The position numbers and the translations under genes are program-made. The notes under the pieces are model-generated. The model had not been told where the DNA came from and did no database searches. It was given only the letters and a program-made list of their open reading frames with translations. From CALOCV01 sp942491955 (lineage in GTDB: Bacteria; Chlamydiota; Chlamydiia; Chlamydiales; CALOCV01): DNA of 44,917 nt. The stretch lies in contig CALOCV010000016.1 of assembly GCA_942491955.1 (NCBI GenBank), positions 1-44,917 on the forward strand, in the 5' to 3' direction. This document shows, piece after piece, positions 31,431 to 40,817 of this stretch (position 1 is the first letter of the stretch; each line of letters opens with the position of its first letter).

Positions 31431-33425
31431 TCAAGAAAAGAACGTCCCGAAAGTTTGAGCTCCAACAAAAACCGTAATATTTTTATCAACAAATTTTTTT
31501 AGACACTCTTTCAATCTCTCTTTTTCCGTAGGAGTCCAATTTTGTTGCCGCAACTCCATCTTCTTAAGTGACGAAGATGTTAGGAGAGACTCCAACAAAA
31601 CGAGCTGGTTGGGAAACGAACATTTTTGTAAAATAATACTTTCACAAACAGGTGCTAACCGCATCATATTGGCAAACAGTTCATCATGCAATTGTGCACC
31701 CACCCAAAGATGGACAGATGGAGGGTTCTCCCTATTTGTCAACAATGAAATCGCTTCATCAGAAAAACAATGGCTTTTTCCTTGGAGATTTTTATCAACG
31801 TAAATATTCATCTCCCCTGTGTTTATCCGATTCTTAAACTCAGCTTCGTACTTTTTCTGAAATAATTCGGCATTTTTTCCCATACTACTCGGAGAAAAAT
31901 GGAGAAATTGCCAAAGAGAACTATTTTGGAAAAGATCTTTAATCTTCTTTTCCACTGTAGAACAATACACTTCTTTTAATGCTTCGGGAATCATCTCTTC
32001 TTCCTTCCATAAAGTTTTCTCGCTCTCTTGTTGCGATGGTTTACTGAAAAGAGGGTGAGGCAAACTCTCCCAATACTTTTCTAAACTCTCTTTTAAAGAA
32101 TCGATATCATCCCTTTGATCTGGAAAAATCCCTTGTACTGCAAGGTAGCCCAGAATTTGATCTGCTATCCGCTCCCCATGTAAGGCATACATGGTCGGAT
32201 CCATCAAAACTCCCTTCCACTGTGTATAAAATCGGTTGCTAAAAGCTCGATGGAGGATTCTCCCCTTTAAAGTTTCTGAAGGAGGCTCGAGAAAAACAAT
32301 CTCTTTTGGAAAATTTTTGTGTTCTTTGCCTCGCTGAATCAGTAAATCAACAAGAAATTCGGCATCATCTTCAGAAATCACTCCTAATTGGATTCCGTGA
32401 AGAGGTTCGATCTTTTCCAGTACATACTTCATATTTTTACGAAGAGATCCTCCCTTAGATTCCTCATCAATAATCCATACAACACTTTTTCCTTCCTTCG
32501 TGCAGTTCATTAAAAAATCGAGACCAAAAGGACTCAATTCTATACCAGGGATGCGCAAAAAAATCTGGTCTTTTTTTGCTAGGATATTTTGACCCAATGT
32601 TGTGCGAAGCAATTCCCTTCCTAAGACCTGAAGCTGCAAAGGAAGCTGTTCGACATGAACGCTATATCGTTCTTTAGGGGGAAGGCGATACAAAAATTTG
32701 GTCATCTCTTCACGTACGACCTCTTCATAAAGGGGGAAAAACAAGTCGGGCACCATTTTTTCTTCCCGAAAAAGACTGGATCTCTTTTCTAATACCTCCT
32801 TTTTAGCAGAGAGATTTGGAAAAAATGTCGCGTCATAAAGAGGTAAAGATTGCCAATAATGGTATAAAGAATTGAGAACAAGCTGATGCTGTTCTGCAAA
32901 CGTTTTTGCACTTTTTAAATTTTTCTGAGAAATGGGTCGTCCCTGCATGCGCAAATATTCACGAATGGCACGGATCTGTGATATAGATAGCTTTTTTTGC
33001 GAAATATCAACATGATTCGATACCCCTCTCTCCGTATCTCTCCAATTTTTATAAGCCTTCGTCCAATGAACAAAACGAAGGCAAGGGAGAAATTTCTCCA
33101 AAAAGGCCAAAATTTTTCCCGCCGTTCCGCTATAATAGCGCGCGATGATTCGCTCCTTTAAAATATAAAGTCCCGAAACATCGACAGATAACGTCTTCTC
33201 TTGTAGTTGTTGAGAAAGCTTTTGCGTCGTAGAAAAAATGTCTCTTAAAGACATTTTTCCCTTTCTTTCATCCTGGGTGACAAATGTAGTTTCACCTTGT
33301 TGGACAATATAAGAACGACCGTTGGATTTTGTTTTTTTTGCTGTCTCATTAAGGAATTGTAGCCATCTTTCGAGTTGTTGTTTGCTATCAAGACCTTCTA
33401 ATTTGCACGTGATGGGTGTTTGCAT
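31431..33425 (-). CDS. Large unrecognised protein, 664 residues
   Basis: No signal peptide, membrane segment or enzyme motif is seen. The chain is charged and mostly helical, with features of a cytosolic or secreted effector-like protein. Residues about 120-175 contain paired aromatic/basic helices (LRFVHWTKAYKNWRDTERG). The C-terminal region (VCESIILQKCSFPNQLVLLE, then SLLTSSSLKKMELRQQNW) has a leucine-rich-repeat look. AAGG stands 8 bases before ATG 33425. It ends 7 bases before the region with the rplC promoter and is divergent from dnaA. Probably a chlamydia-related family; the function is unknown. Confidence 0.7.
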   Translation of the reverse strand: MQTPITCKLEGLDSKQQLERWLQFLNETAKKTKSNGRSYIVQQGETTFVTQDERKGKMSLRDIFSTTQKLSQQLQEKTLSVDVSGLYILKERIIARYYSGTAGKILAFLEKFLPCLRFVHWTKAYKNWRDTERGVSNHVDISQKKLSISQIRAIREYLRMQGRPISQKNLKSAKTFAEQHQLVLNSLYHYWQSLPLYDATFFPNLSAKKEVLEKRSSLFREEKMVPDLFFPLYEEVVREEMTKFLYRLPPKERYSVHVEQLPLQLQVLGRELLRTTLGQNILAKKDQIFLRIPGIELSPFGLDFLMNCTKEGKSVVWIIDEESKGGSLRKNMKYVLEKIEPLHGIQLGVISEDDAEFLVDLLIQRGKEHKNFPKEIVFLEPPSETLKGRILHRAFSNRFYTQWKGVLMDPTMYALHGERIADQILGYLAVQGIFPDQRDDIDSLKESLEKYWESLPHPLFSKPSQQESEKTLWKEEEMIPEALKEVYCSTVEKKIKDLFQNSSLWQFLHFSPSSMGKNAELFQKKYEAEFKNRINTGEMNIYVDKNLQGKSHCFSDEAISLLTNRENPPSVHLWVGAQLHDELFANMMRLAPVCESIILQKCSFPNQLVLLESLLTSSSLKKMELRQQNWTPTEKERLKECLKKFVDKNITVFVGAQTFGTFFS

Positions 33426-33458
33426 TGTATACCTTAATTATATTGGAGTTTTTGGAGG

Positions 33459-33486
33459 AGTATAGAATTGCGAAGATTTTTAGCAA
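33459..33486 (-). promoter_or_regulatory. Candidate promoter of the 664-residue protein gene
   Basis: Minus-strand TTGCTA (33481-33486) and TATACT (33459-33464) with a 16-base spacer, about 35 bases before the ATG at 33425. Good -10, fair -35. Confidence 0.5.
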
Positions 33487-33628
33487 AAGAAATTCATCGG
33501 AATCACTCTCAGCTTGGGTTCTGACGCCTACATCACGCACAAGCACAGCGGGAATGGCTCTCTAAATATGAGGTTGCACCCTAGGCGGAGTCATGCTAGA
33601 GTACGGTTGATGATTTTCTCGACTCTGT

Positions 33629-33668
33629 TGTGGAAAAATTGTTCATAACTTGAGAGGCTTTTGCATAA
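33629..33668 (+). promoter_or_regulatory. Cluster of three DnaA-box-like sites upstream of dnaA
   Basis: Compared with the reverse-complement consensus TGTGGATAA, the sites are TGTGGAAAA (33629-33637, 8 of 9), TGTTCATAA (33640-33648, 7 of 9) and TTTGCATAA (33660-33668, 7 of 9). All are in the same orientation, 11 and 20 bases apart, that is about one and two helical turns, and 57-96 bases before the dnaA start. Autoregulation of dnaA is the likely role. The rest of the 300-base spacer (33426-33724) shows no gene. Confidence 0.5.
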
Positions 33669-33724
33669 CTGTCCGTCAGTCGATTTTTAAATCTGTTTCA
33701 GTCTAACCAAAAAGGATCTTCTCC

Positions 33725-35068
33725 ATGTTTTCATGCGCAACAAAAGAGGCTTGGAGCCAATTTCTCGAATACGCAAAACGACACTGTTCACCAACCGCCT
33801 TTTCCAATTGGCTCGAACCCATTCGGGTTATCCATGAATCGGATGAGGAGGTTACTCTCGAGGTCCCGAATATTTTTGTGAAAGAATACCTGCTTTCTAA
33901 CTATAAGAAAGATCTCTGTGCTTTTCTTCCAGTAGATTCTCGAGGAGAACCGGCATTGCAATTCATCATAGCCCAAAAAGAAAAAAAGACAACACATTCC
34001 CCTCTGCCTCCCAAGCAAACGGCTTCTCCTAAAGATTCTTCTCCTTCATTGGTTCCGTTTAACAAGGGGTATCGCTTTGAAACCTTCATTGAAGGGCCAA
34101 CGAACCGATTTGTAAAATCAGCAGCAATGGGGGTTGCTGTCCATCCAGGCCGCTCGTATAACCCTCTTTTTATCTGGGGAGGCGTCGGCTTAGGGAAAAC
34201 ACATATCCTTCATAGCATCGGCCACTACGTCGAAAACCACCACAAAACCCTCCAAACGCAGTGCATCACGACAGAAGCTTTTATCAATGATTTAGTCAAT
34301 CACCTTCGCATGAAATCGGTCGACCGAATGAAACGATTTTACCGTACGGGTTTGGATGTCCTCCTCGTCGACGATATCCAATTTTTACAAAACCGTCTCA
34401 ACTTCGAAGAAGAATTCTGTAATACTTTTGAAGCCTTAATGAACCAAGGGAAACAAATTGTCATCACTTCAGACAAACCCCCTTCTCACCTAAAACTCTC
34501 CGATCGTCTGGTTGGTCGTATGGAATGGGGTCTTGTTGTCAATATCGGCATTCCCGAGCTTGAAACACGCGTTGCCATTTTGCAACACAAAGCCGAACAA
34601 AAAGGTCTCCATATTCCCCATGAGATCGCATTTTTTATTGCAGAACATATCCAAAATAATATCCGACAACTCGAAGGAGCGGTCAATCGACTCAGTGCTC
34701 ATTGTCGTCTCATGAACTTACCTGTCGACCAACCTCTTGTTGGACAAATTCTTCGAGAACTCTCGTTAGAGACACCGCGAGAAAAAATTACCATTGAAGA
34801 AATTTTGAAAAGTGTCGCAGCAATTTTCCAAGTACGCGTTCGCGATATTTTAGGAGCTTCGCGTACAAAGGAGATCGTCCAGGCGAGGCAAGTCGCGGTC
34901 TATCTCGCGAAAAAACTGACTGAAGAATCGTGGATTTTTCTTGCTTCAGCGTTTAGCAAAACCCATTCCACCCTCCTTCATGCATTCCAAGCTATCAAAA
35001 AGAAATTAACAGACGACACTCAATTGCGCGAACAACTAGAAATGGTGACTCGCCATTTACAACCCTGA
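33725..35068 (+). CDS. dnaA: Replication initiator DnaA, chlamydial second-type paralogue
   Basis: 447 residues. Domain I (WSQFLEYAKRHCSPTAFSNW), a short Pro/Ser linker (about 88-110), the AAA+ core with Walker A GGVGLGKTH (152-160), Walker B LLVDDIQF (213-220), sensor I TSD, box VII LVGRMEWGL, sensor II NNIRQLEGAVNRL, and domain IV with ARQVAVYLAKKLT. The domain IV DNA-binding loop, GRDHSTV in most bacteria, reads SKTHSTL here. The family melts the origin and loads helicase. Chlamydiae carry two dnaA genes, and the changed loop suggests this is the paralogue with altered box recognition. Start ATG 33725 follows AAGGATC. Confidence 0.93.
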   Translation: MFSCATKEAWSQFLEYAKRHCSPTAFSNWLEPIRVIHESDEEVTLEVPNIFVKEYLLSNYKKDLCAFLPVDSRGEPALQFIIAQKEKKTTHSPLPPKQTASPKDSSPSLVPFNKGYRFETFIEGPTNRFVKSAAMGVAVHPGRSYNPLFIWGGVGLGKTHILHSIGHYVENHHKTLQTQCITTEAFINDLVNHLRMKSVDRMKRFYRTGLDVLLVDDIQFLQNRLNFEEEFCNTFEALMNQGKQIVITSDKPPSHLKLSDRLVGRMEWGLVVNIGIPELETRVAILQHKAEQKGLHIPHEIAFFIAEHIQNNIRQLEGAVNRLSAHCRLMNLPVDQPLVGQILRELSLETPREKITIEEILKSVAAIFQVRVRDILGASRTKEIVQARQVAVYLAKKLTEESWIFLASAFSKTHSTLLHAFQAIKKKLTDDTQLREQLEMVTRHLQP

Positions 35069-35087
35069 GTGCTACCCGTAATCCCTT

Positions 35088-35249
35088 ATACCAATTCCGG
35101 TAAGAAAATGCATAAAGTGGATTCAGGATTTTTTTGCGAAATTTGTTTTGGAGATCGCAGCAAACTCTTGTGAGTTTGCAAGATAGAAAAACAGATTGCG
35201 CAAAGAAAGATGAAGATCAATTTGTGCACTTTCTTACCGGAATTGGTAT
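35088..35249. repeat. MITE-like element with about 30-bp inverted repeats
   Basis: The 20-bp arms ATACCAATTCCGGTAAGAAA (35088-35107) and complement (35230-35249) are perfect and extend inward to about 30 bp with two or three mismatches. The element is 162 bp long, has no coding capacity and holds an inner perfect hairpin GCAAACTC / GAGTTTGC near 35159-35178. It lies between the convergent dnaA and comF genes, where it could also serve as a two-way terminator. No clean target duplication is seen. Confidence 0.75.
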
Positions 35250-35267
35250 TATTTCTGATATTTGGTA

Positions 35268-35978
35268 TCATTCTGCCATACAAAACGTCAGTGCATAGAC
35301 CGCTTTCGGATGATTTTCCCAAACCACGCGTGCGCACCGTTCGATCGTTGCACCTGTTGTCATCACATCGTCGATCAAAAGGACGATTTTGCCCTCCACC
35401 ATACTCTTCCTCCGCCAGGAAAAAAAAGTCTGGGGAAGTCTCTTTCGCACGATGCGACTTTGCCCTCGTTGTTGAACCGTACTCTCTGTTCGCACTAAAA
35501 AATCACCCCACGGTCTTTTTAAGATATGCGCCATTGCAGATGCTAACTCTTTGCTTTGGTTGTACCCTCGCTTCCACAAATGAGCAAGAGAGATCGGTAC
35601 CGGAATAATCCAATCGGGAGTAGGCCAATCGAGCTGCTCCCACTGCAGGGCCATATAGCCACTCATCCCTTGGCTCAAATAGCGCTCTCCTCCAAACTTA
35701 AATGCGTGAACGATCGCTTTTGCTGGCCCTTCATACGGAAAGGATGCTGCCCTCCGCGCAAGAGGTGGTTGAGAGGCACAAACGCGACAACTTTCCATGA
35801 CTTGCGCTGTCCATCCTTTCTCTAAGGACGCGCTCTCCTGAAAACAGTAGGGGCACCGATATTGTTTTTCGAGAACCGTTAAATATTCCAAACAAGATGC
35901 GCAAATGCGTGATGAAGGGTCGAGATCGAGAGAACCACATTCTAAGCATGTGGTAGGGTAGAGAAAAGAAGCAAACAC
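35268..35978 (-). CDS. comF: ComF-family phosphoribosyltransferase-like protein
   Basis: 236 residues. Two N-terminal Cys pairs (CLECGS, CASC; CPYC, CRVC) form zinc-ribbon parts, then SFPYEGPAKAIVHAFKFGGE and the PRPP-loop signature IVLLIDDVMTTGATIERCA. ComF proteins are linked to DNA uptake and genome maintenance; the reaction is not settled. The start is GTG 35978, one base after the stop of the kinase-like gene, with GGA about 9 bases upstream; no ATG fits. The two genes are an operon. Confidence 0.88.
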   Translation of the reverse strand: MFASFLYPTTCLECGSLDLDPSSRICASCLEYLTVLEKQYRCPYCFQESASLEKGWTAQVMESCRVCASQPPLARRAASFPYEGPAKAIVHAFKFGGERYLSQGMSGYMALQWEQLDWPTPDWIIPVPISLAHLWKRGYNQSKELASAMAHILKRPWGDFLVRTESTVQQRGQSRIVRKRLPQTFFSWRRKSMVEGKIVLLIDDVMTTGATIERCARVVWENHPKAVYALTFCMAE

Positions 35979-35979
35979 G

Positions 35980-36918
35980 TCATTTTTTCCGTTGGAACTC
36001 GATAGGATCCACGGCTGCTAAATCAAGCAGACACCCCGTCTCTTCGGAAAATACATATCCCATAAACTGGGAGAGTTCTCCTTGGTGGGTTGGATAATTG
36101 TCCTGCAACCATCGATCGATTTTCCAAAGGACAAAGGAGAGATCGGGAATGAAGTGTTCTTGCTCTTGCATCTCCTCGCGACAACAAAATTTTCCCAAAT
36201 CGAGATGAAAGGGGTGATCTCCTATAAATCCCGTATTATGCATCACTCCATGGTCGCGATCATACATTCCCGAATGGTATTCATCGAGATACATCTTCAT
36301 GATATCGCGAAGAAATCCCTTTGCGCGTAGAGTATCTCCTTCATCAAGAGCCTCTCGAAGGACTTGTCTCAAAATCTTCCCTCTTTTTTGAACAACAAAG
36401 GGGGTCGAATCGAGATCGATTTTCTTCAGCCAACCCATTTTATCATGCACAACAAGTTTTTTCTGTAAATGAGTGGTCGGATTCAAGTGGAGATAAACAA
36501 TCCCAGCGTGATCAGGATGCTCCTTTGCCGCTAGAGCATACCCACTAAAGAGTTGATGCAGCTTTTGTTCTTTTCTCGCCGAATCGGCACTCTTTATCCC
36601 TTTTAAAAACTCCCAATTAGGCAAGCAACGCATGTACCAACGGGGACGTAAATGTTTGAACTTAAAAAATTTTACTATGTATTCACCATCTTCACTGGCA
36701 AAAGCATAGCATTGAGCCCCTTTACCTAAATAAGAGTAAGGCTGATTAAAGACCTTTTCCAAAGCAGAAACATCCTCTGTTCTCTCTTCTTCATGGAAAG
36801 AGACGGGATGCGAAATCCCTCCGATGTGAAAATCATCCGTAATCCAGTAATAGCCACGCCCAATTACAAAAAGACTCAAACCAATAAAGAAAAAGTAGAG
36901 AAATTTTGGAATTCGCAT
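35980..36918 (-). CDS. Membrane-anchored protein with a divergent protein-kinase-like domain
   Basis: About 312 residues from ATG 36918. One N-terminal membrane segment (FLYFFFIGLSLFVIGRGYYW) is followed by kinase-like features: glycine-rich loop YLGKGAQCYAFAS (63-75), Lys83 in IVKFFKF, a helix-C-type Glu117 (ARKEQKLHQ), a catalytic-loop-like DRDHGVMHN (220-228) and a DLGKF (240-244) in place of DFG. Spacing Asp222 to Asn228 is one longer than in typical kinases, so it may be a pseudokinase or use another geometry. The target is unknown. It is divergent from the AsmA-like gene 60 bases away and co-transcribed with comF. ATG 36960 is possible but would leave almost no spacer. Confidence 0.65.
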   Translation of the reverse strand: MRIPKFLYFFFIGLSLFVIGRGYYWITDDFHIGGISHPVSFHEEERTEDVSALEKVFNQPYSYLGKGAQCYAFASEDGEYIVKFFKFKHLRPRWYMRCLPNWEFLKGIKSADSARKEQKLHQLFSGYALAAKEHPDHAGIVYLHLNPTTHLQKKLVVHDKMGWLKKIDLDSTPFVVQKRGKILRQVLREALDEGDTLRAKGFLRDIMKMYLDEYHSGMYDRDHGVMHNTGFIGDHPFHLDLGKFCCREEMQEQEHFIPDLSFVLWKIDRWLQDNYPTHQGELSQFMGYVFSEETGCLLDLAAVDPIEFQRKK

Positions 36919-36980
36919 CGCTTTTACCACCGTTTTATTGTAAAATGAAGGGCGCATCATACCATAACGATGGAATTTTT

Positions 36981-39900
36981 ATGAGAAAAAGACCAACGTT
37001 CTTTTTGTTATCCCTTCTTATCCTCGTTCTAATCTACTTCTCCGCAGGTCCTCTATGGACATCCGGATTGCAATGGTACGCTCATCATCTTGTTGCTTCG
37101 ACACTTGATGCTAAACTCTCGTATTTATCCTTTGATCGAAAGGGAAATCATATTCTTTTGAAAAATGTGCAGATTGAGGGAAATCATCACTCCCATTGCC
37201 ATATTCAAGACCTCTCCCTCTCCTACGAAATCGACCTCTTCCACCGTAAACTCGTCCTTCAATGCAATCTAGAACATCCTCTTATTGCCATGGATTCCAT
37301 CCCTCTTGACAGCTCTTTGGAACAATTATTTGTCCCCTCGGCATTCCTTCGGACAGAAATGACCCTTGATGTCAAAAAAGGAGAGATCACCTTCCCCTCC
37401 ACAACCACTCCTTCTTATCAGTACGATGGATCTTTCCACTTAGGGCGCCATCTGAGTGGGTCCGGTGAAATCCGCCAAGGCAATGACGCGTCCATCCCCT
37501 TTCACATCTCGTCAAAAAAAGGAATTTTTTCCAGCCGGTGCTCCTTCCATTCCATTGCGTTGTCCCCACTGGTCGAAATGGCCTCTATTTTTTTCCCACA
37601 GCTTGATTTTGGTTCTCTTGAACAAGGAGAACTGAATGGCACTCTCACTCTTCATCTTTCCAAGACGTGGCAACCCTCTTTTGAAGGATCTCTCGTCTTG
37701 GAAAATCTCCATTGGAGCGATCCTTCGAACCGCGTGCAGGGAGACATTCCTCTTCTTCTCATCGATTTTCCAAAAAAAAATCAAGGATACGCGCGTATGC
37801 AATTGGATCAACCTTCGACATGGCATTTTGGACGAGATAAAAAGGGAGATTGGCTTTTGCGTGAATGCACAGGCTCTCTTATTGTAGATGATCATTTACA
37901 AGCTCATGTAAAAGCAGAAGGATTCCTGGATCATGGCAACATCTCTTCAGGCCTTCGTGGAGAGGGTAGTTTTTCTTTAACCTCGATGACGATTCCCTCA
38001 TTCCAACTCTCGATTGACAAGGGGCAAGATTTTTCCCAGGCTCTTCAACTCGAATTCGATTTAACAACACAAGACAATGACGAGAAAAAAATTTCCCTCC
38101 AATGCCAACATTTAGATGCCCCTGTTATACGATGGCTACTCCCCTTTGTAGCCAACACCACCCCCTCCCTGCAACAGTTCCCTATCGAAGAGGGGGAGTT
38201 TGCCCTCTCATTACAAGCCATCTGGAAAGAAGGAAGATGGATCCAATGCACCATCCCCTCCTTTTCTTGCCATCATCTCTCTTTCTCTCTTCCAGATACT
38301 TCCTTCCATGGTGTAGTGGAACTCATTCAAGGAAGTGCTTCCATTGATGTGGATCGACAACAAAACTCTCTATCCATGTTAACAGCCCATTGCTCCTTGT
38401 CTCAAGGGTGTTTTGAAGCAATCGATGGTTGGATTGATATCGAGCATGCATCGATACGCGTCCCTTTGACTTCACAAATCACTCTTTTCGAGCCGGTATC
38501 TATCGATCTAGAACAGCTTTCCTGGTCTTCCCATGACTCCCCTTTTACACTTTACGGCGACCATCTCATCGGTTCATGGGATACGAACACCATGGGATTT
38601 TACATCAACGATGCAACGGGACGAATCGACCTAGAATCGGATACCATTCAAGAGACACTCTCTTTTTCAAGCGATGGCATCTCCTTTCCGACACTCCCCT
38701 CTTTTAATAGTGATTTTTGCCTCCATCTTTTCCATAGTGATCGCCAAATTGGTTCTATCAAAGGAGCAACTCTTGCTGAAAAAGAGGGTGGCTTCACACT
38801 CTCTCTTGACCCAGACACTTCTTTCTTGACTTCCGTTAGCCCCACCCTCTTCTCGTGTCTTTTTTCTTCTCCTTCGCAACTTGAAACGATCCATTTTGAG
38901 GGCACCTTTTCCTTAGAACAGCTCCAAGAAGAACTGTCTAACTTTTCATTATTTTCTCAGCTCCCACCTGTCCAAGGAATGGGTTCTTGCTCCGTCGAAT
39001 ATACGCAAGAGAAACCATTCGTAGCCTGCCATGGAGCCATCGAGGATTTTCAATGGGGATATACGGTCTTAGGTGATTGTTCCTTAGAGATCTGTCAAAC
39101 AGAGAAGGGATGGTCCCTCGAACAGATGAATTGGGGTACGAGTCAAGCTAGTGGAGAGGTATTTCCCGAAGGAAAAGATTGGAAGATCGATTTTCTTGAG
39201 ATTACCCACAATCATACCCATCATATTGGTTTGGAAGGCACTCTCTCATTGGAAAAAGGGACCTTTGAAGGGCCTATCCATCTCTTCTCTACCAACCTTG
39301 CCCCTTTTGGCTTTGGAGAGAGAGAGGTAAAAGGGTCAGGATCCATGCATTGGATCCTTCCGCAAGAAAACATTCCCTCTCAGGGATGGATTCAACTCAA
39401 TCTCTCTATCAATCCCAATATCGACTCACCTCCACCCGAAAGAGACTCCTCATGGATCGAATCCATTATCTCTTCTCTTGAAGAAAAGAATAGCTTAAAT
39501 ACAGAAATTTCTTGGATACAGACCCCTGAAACCAACGAATGGCATATTCGTCTTCCCCAAGATGAATATCTAATACAAGGCTATCACATCCCATTTAATC
39601 ATCTGGAATTCAGCCAAATCGATGGAATTTTTTCCTATCTCTGCCATCTTCAGTGGAATCAAAAACCTTTTTGGTTCTCTGGTAAATTATTAGACACATC
39701 ATTCTCCGAAGGTTTTTTCGTTTTCAGTGACAACGATCCCCGTGAAGAATCCCCAAACCAACCTCTGACTCTTACCTGGTCGCTTGACGAAGAGAGCCAA
39801 TTCCATCTCCATTCGATTGAGGGAATATTTTCCGGTCTTTCCTACCAATTCGATCCTAATTCTCATTACTCAGAAGATACGTGGCAAGGATCCCTTTCCA

Positions 39901-40751
39901 TCAATTTTGCTGAGCTCGCTCCTCTTCTTCCCCCTTATTTGGCCGAACGATGCGCTCTATGGGAACTGGGATCGGGATACCACCTTACAGGAGATTGGTT
40001 TTTTTCACCTTTTTCTGATCATCCCATTGGTTTCGAAGGACATTTATTAGGAGAACATTTTTTTTGTAAGCAGTGCGTAATCGATAAAATGCAAGGAGAA
40101 CTCAGCTATACAGGTAATGAGCTGACCTTGCAAAATCTTTGGATTGAAGACCAGGCGGGAAGACTGTTCATTCCCTCTCTCTTGTTCCATATGGAACAAG
40201 CCGAAATTCCACTACTTTCAATTCCTCATATCGAAGTCGAAGAATTCTGCCCAAGCTTGCTTCATGATGCTGCAACAGGTCAACGGGGACCTCAGAAGCC
40301 TTTGGTGATTCACCATTTTCATGCACAAGATATCCAAGGCTCTTTTTCCGCTGTTCCTTCTTTTTCGGGAGAAGGAAGTCTTTTTTTTACAAATCAAGCA
40401 GCAAGTCACTTTGATAATGCCCTTTTTTCTGTACCAAGAGAACTTTTAACGCGCTTGGGGCTTGATCCTAGTATCTTTGCTCCGGTTCGAGGCAATATTG
40501 TCTATCAAATTGAGGGAGATCGGATTGCACTCAAAAAATTCAAAGATATGTACAGTTATCGGAAGGGATCTCGTTTTACCCTTGCAAAATATCCAGGCGG
40601 ATCATGGATCGATTTTGACGGAAACCTACATGTCCACGTCAGAATGAAGCAATATAATCTTTTTTTTAAATTTGCCGAACTCTTTACCGTCCATGTTGGA
40701 GGGACTTTACTGAATCCTCTCTATGCACTACATGATGAAAAGCATACATAG
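36981..40751 (+). CDS. Very large AsmA/TamB/YhdP-like membrane-anchored protein
   Basis: About 1256 residues from ATG 36981 (MRKRPTFFLLSLLILVLIYF), one N-terminal membrane anchor, the rest periplasmic. The chain is a long series of amphipathic beta-strands with repeated G-x-L-x-L patterns such as LSYLSFDRKGNHILLKNVQI and GELNGTLTLHLSKT. The C-terminal part (GSWIDFDGNLHVHVRMKQYN, then LFTVHVGGTLLNPLYAL) is the classic ending of AsmA-like proteins. Family members bridge inner and outer membranes and carry phospholipids. The first ATG (36906) gives an unlikely 25-residue leader before the membrane anchor. Assignment to a subfamily is uncertain. Confidence 0.75.
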   Translation: MRKRPTFFLLSLLILVLIYFSAGPLWTSGLQWYAHHLVASTLDAKLSYLSFDRKGNHILLKNVQIEGNHHSHCHIQDLSLSYEIDLFHRKLVLQCNLEHPLIAMDSIPLDSSLEQLFVPSAFLRTEMTLDVKKGEITFPSTTTPSYQYDGSFHLGRHLSGSGEIRQGNDASIPFHISSKKGIFSSRCSFHSIALSPLVEMASIFFPQLDFGSLEQGELNGTLTLHLSKTWQPSFEGSLVLENLHWSDPSNRVQGDIPLLLIDFPKKNQGYARMQLDQPSTWHFGRDKKGDWLLRECTGSLIVDDHLQAHVKAEGFLDHGNISSGLRGEGSFSLTSMTIPSFQLSIDKGQDFSQALQLEFDLTTQDNDEKKISLQCQHLDAPVIRWLLPFVANTTPSLQQFPIEEGEFALSLQAIWKEGRWIQCTIPSFSCHHLSFSLPDTSFHGVVELIQGSASIDVDRQQNSLSMLTAHCSLSQGCFEAIDGWIDIEHASIRVPLTSQITLFEPVSIDLEQLSWSSHDSPFTLYGDHLIGSWDTNTMGFYINDATGRIDLESDTIQETLSFSSDGISFPTLPSFNSDFCLHLFHSDRQIGSIKGATLAEKEGGFTLSLDPDTSFLTSVSPTLFSCLFSSPSQLETIHFEGTFSLEQLQEELSNFSLFSQLPPVQGMGSCSVEYTQEKPFVACHGAIEDFQWGYTVLGDCSLEICQTEKGWSLEQMNWGTSQASGEVFPEGKDWKIDFLEITHNHTHHIGLEGTLSLEKGTFEGPIHLFSTNLAPFGFGEREVKGSGSMHWILPQENIPSQGWIQLNLSINPNIDSPPPERDSSWIESIISSLEEKNSLNTEISWIQTPETNEWHIRLPQDEYLIQGYHIPFNHLEFSQIDGIFSYLCHLQWNQKPFWFSGKLLDTSFSEGFFVFSDNDPREESPNQPLTLTWSLDEESQFHLHSIEGIFSGLSYQFDPNSHYSEDTWQGSLSINFAELAPLLPPYLAERCALWELGSGYHLTGDWFFSPFSDHPIGFEGHLLGEHFFCKQCVIDKMQGELSYTGNELTLQNLWIEDQAGRLFIPSLLFHMEQAEIPLLSIPHIEVEEFCPSLLHDAATGQRGPQKPLVIHHFHAQDIQGSFSAVPSFSGEGSLFFTNQAASHFDNALFSVPRELLTRLGLDPSIFAPVRGNIVYQIEGDRIALKKFKDMYSYRKGSRFTLAKYPGGSWIDFDGNLHVHVRMKQYNLFFKFAELFTVHVGGTLLNPLYALHDEKHT

Positions 40752-40757
40752 TCGCCC

Positions 40758-40785
40758 TTGACAAAAAATATTAATATGGTATCAT
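40758..40785 (+). promoter_or_regulatory. Promoter of the following unknown gene
   Basis: A consensus -35 TTGACA (40758-40763), 16-base AT-rich spacer and -10 TATCAT (40780-40785). It starts 7 bases after the preceding stop codon and lies 33 bases before ATG 40818, so the gene has its own promoter. Confidence 0.75.
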
Positions 40786-40817
40786 TTTTTTTGTAATTTT
40801 TTACAAAGGTTTATCTC

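Noticed and set aside
33426..33724. Replication origin upstream of dnaA
   Set aside because: Only three weak DnaA-box-like sites and no clear AT-rich unwinding repeats; chlamydial origins are not known to me to lie at this paralogue.
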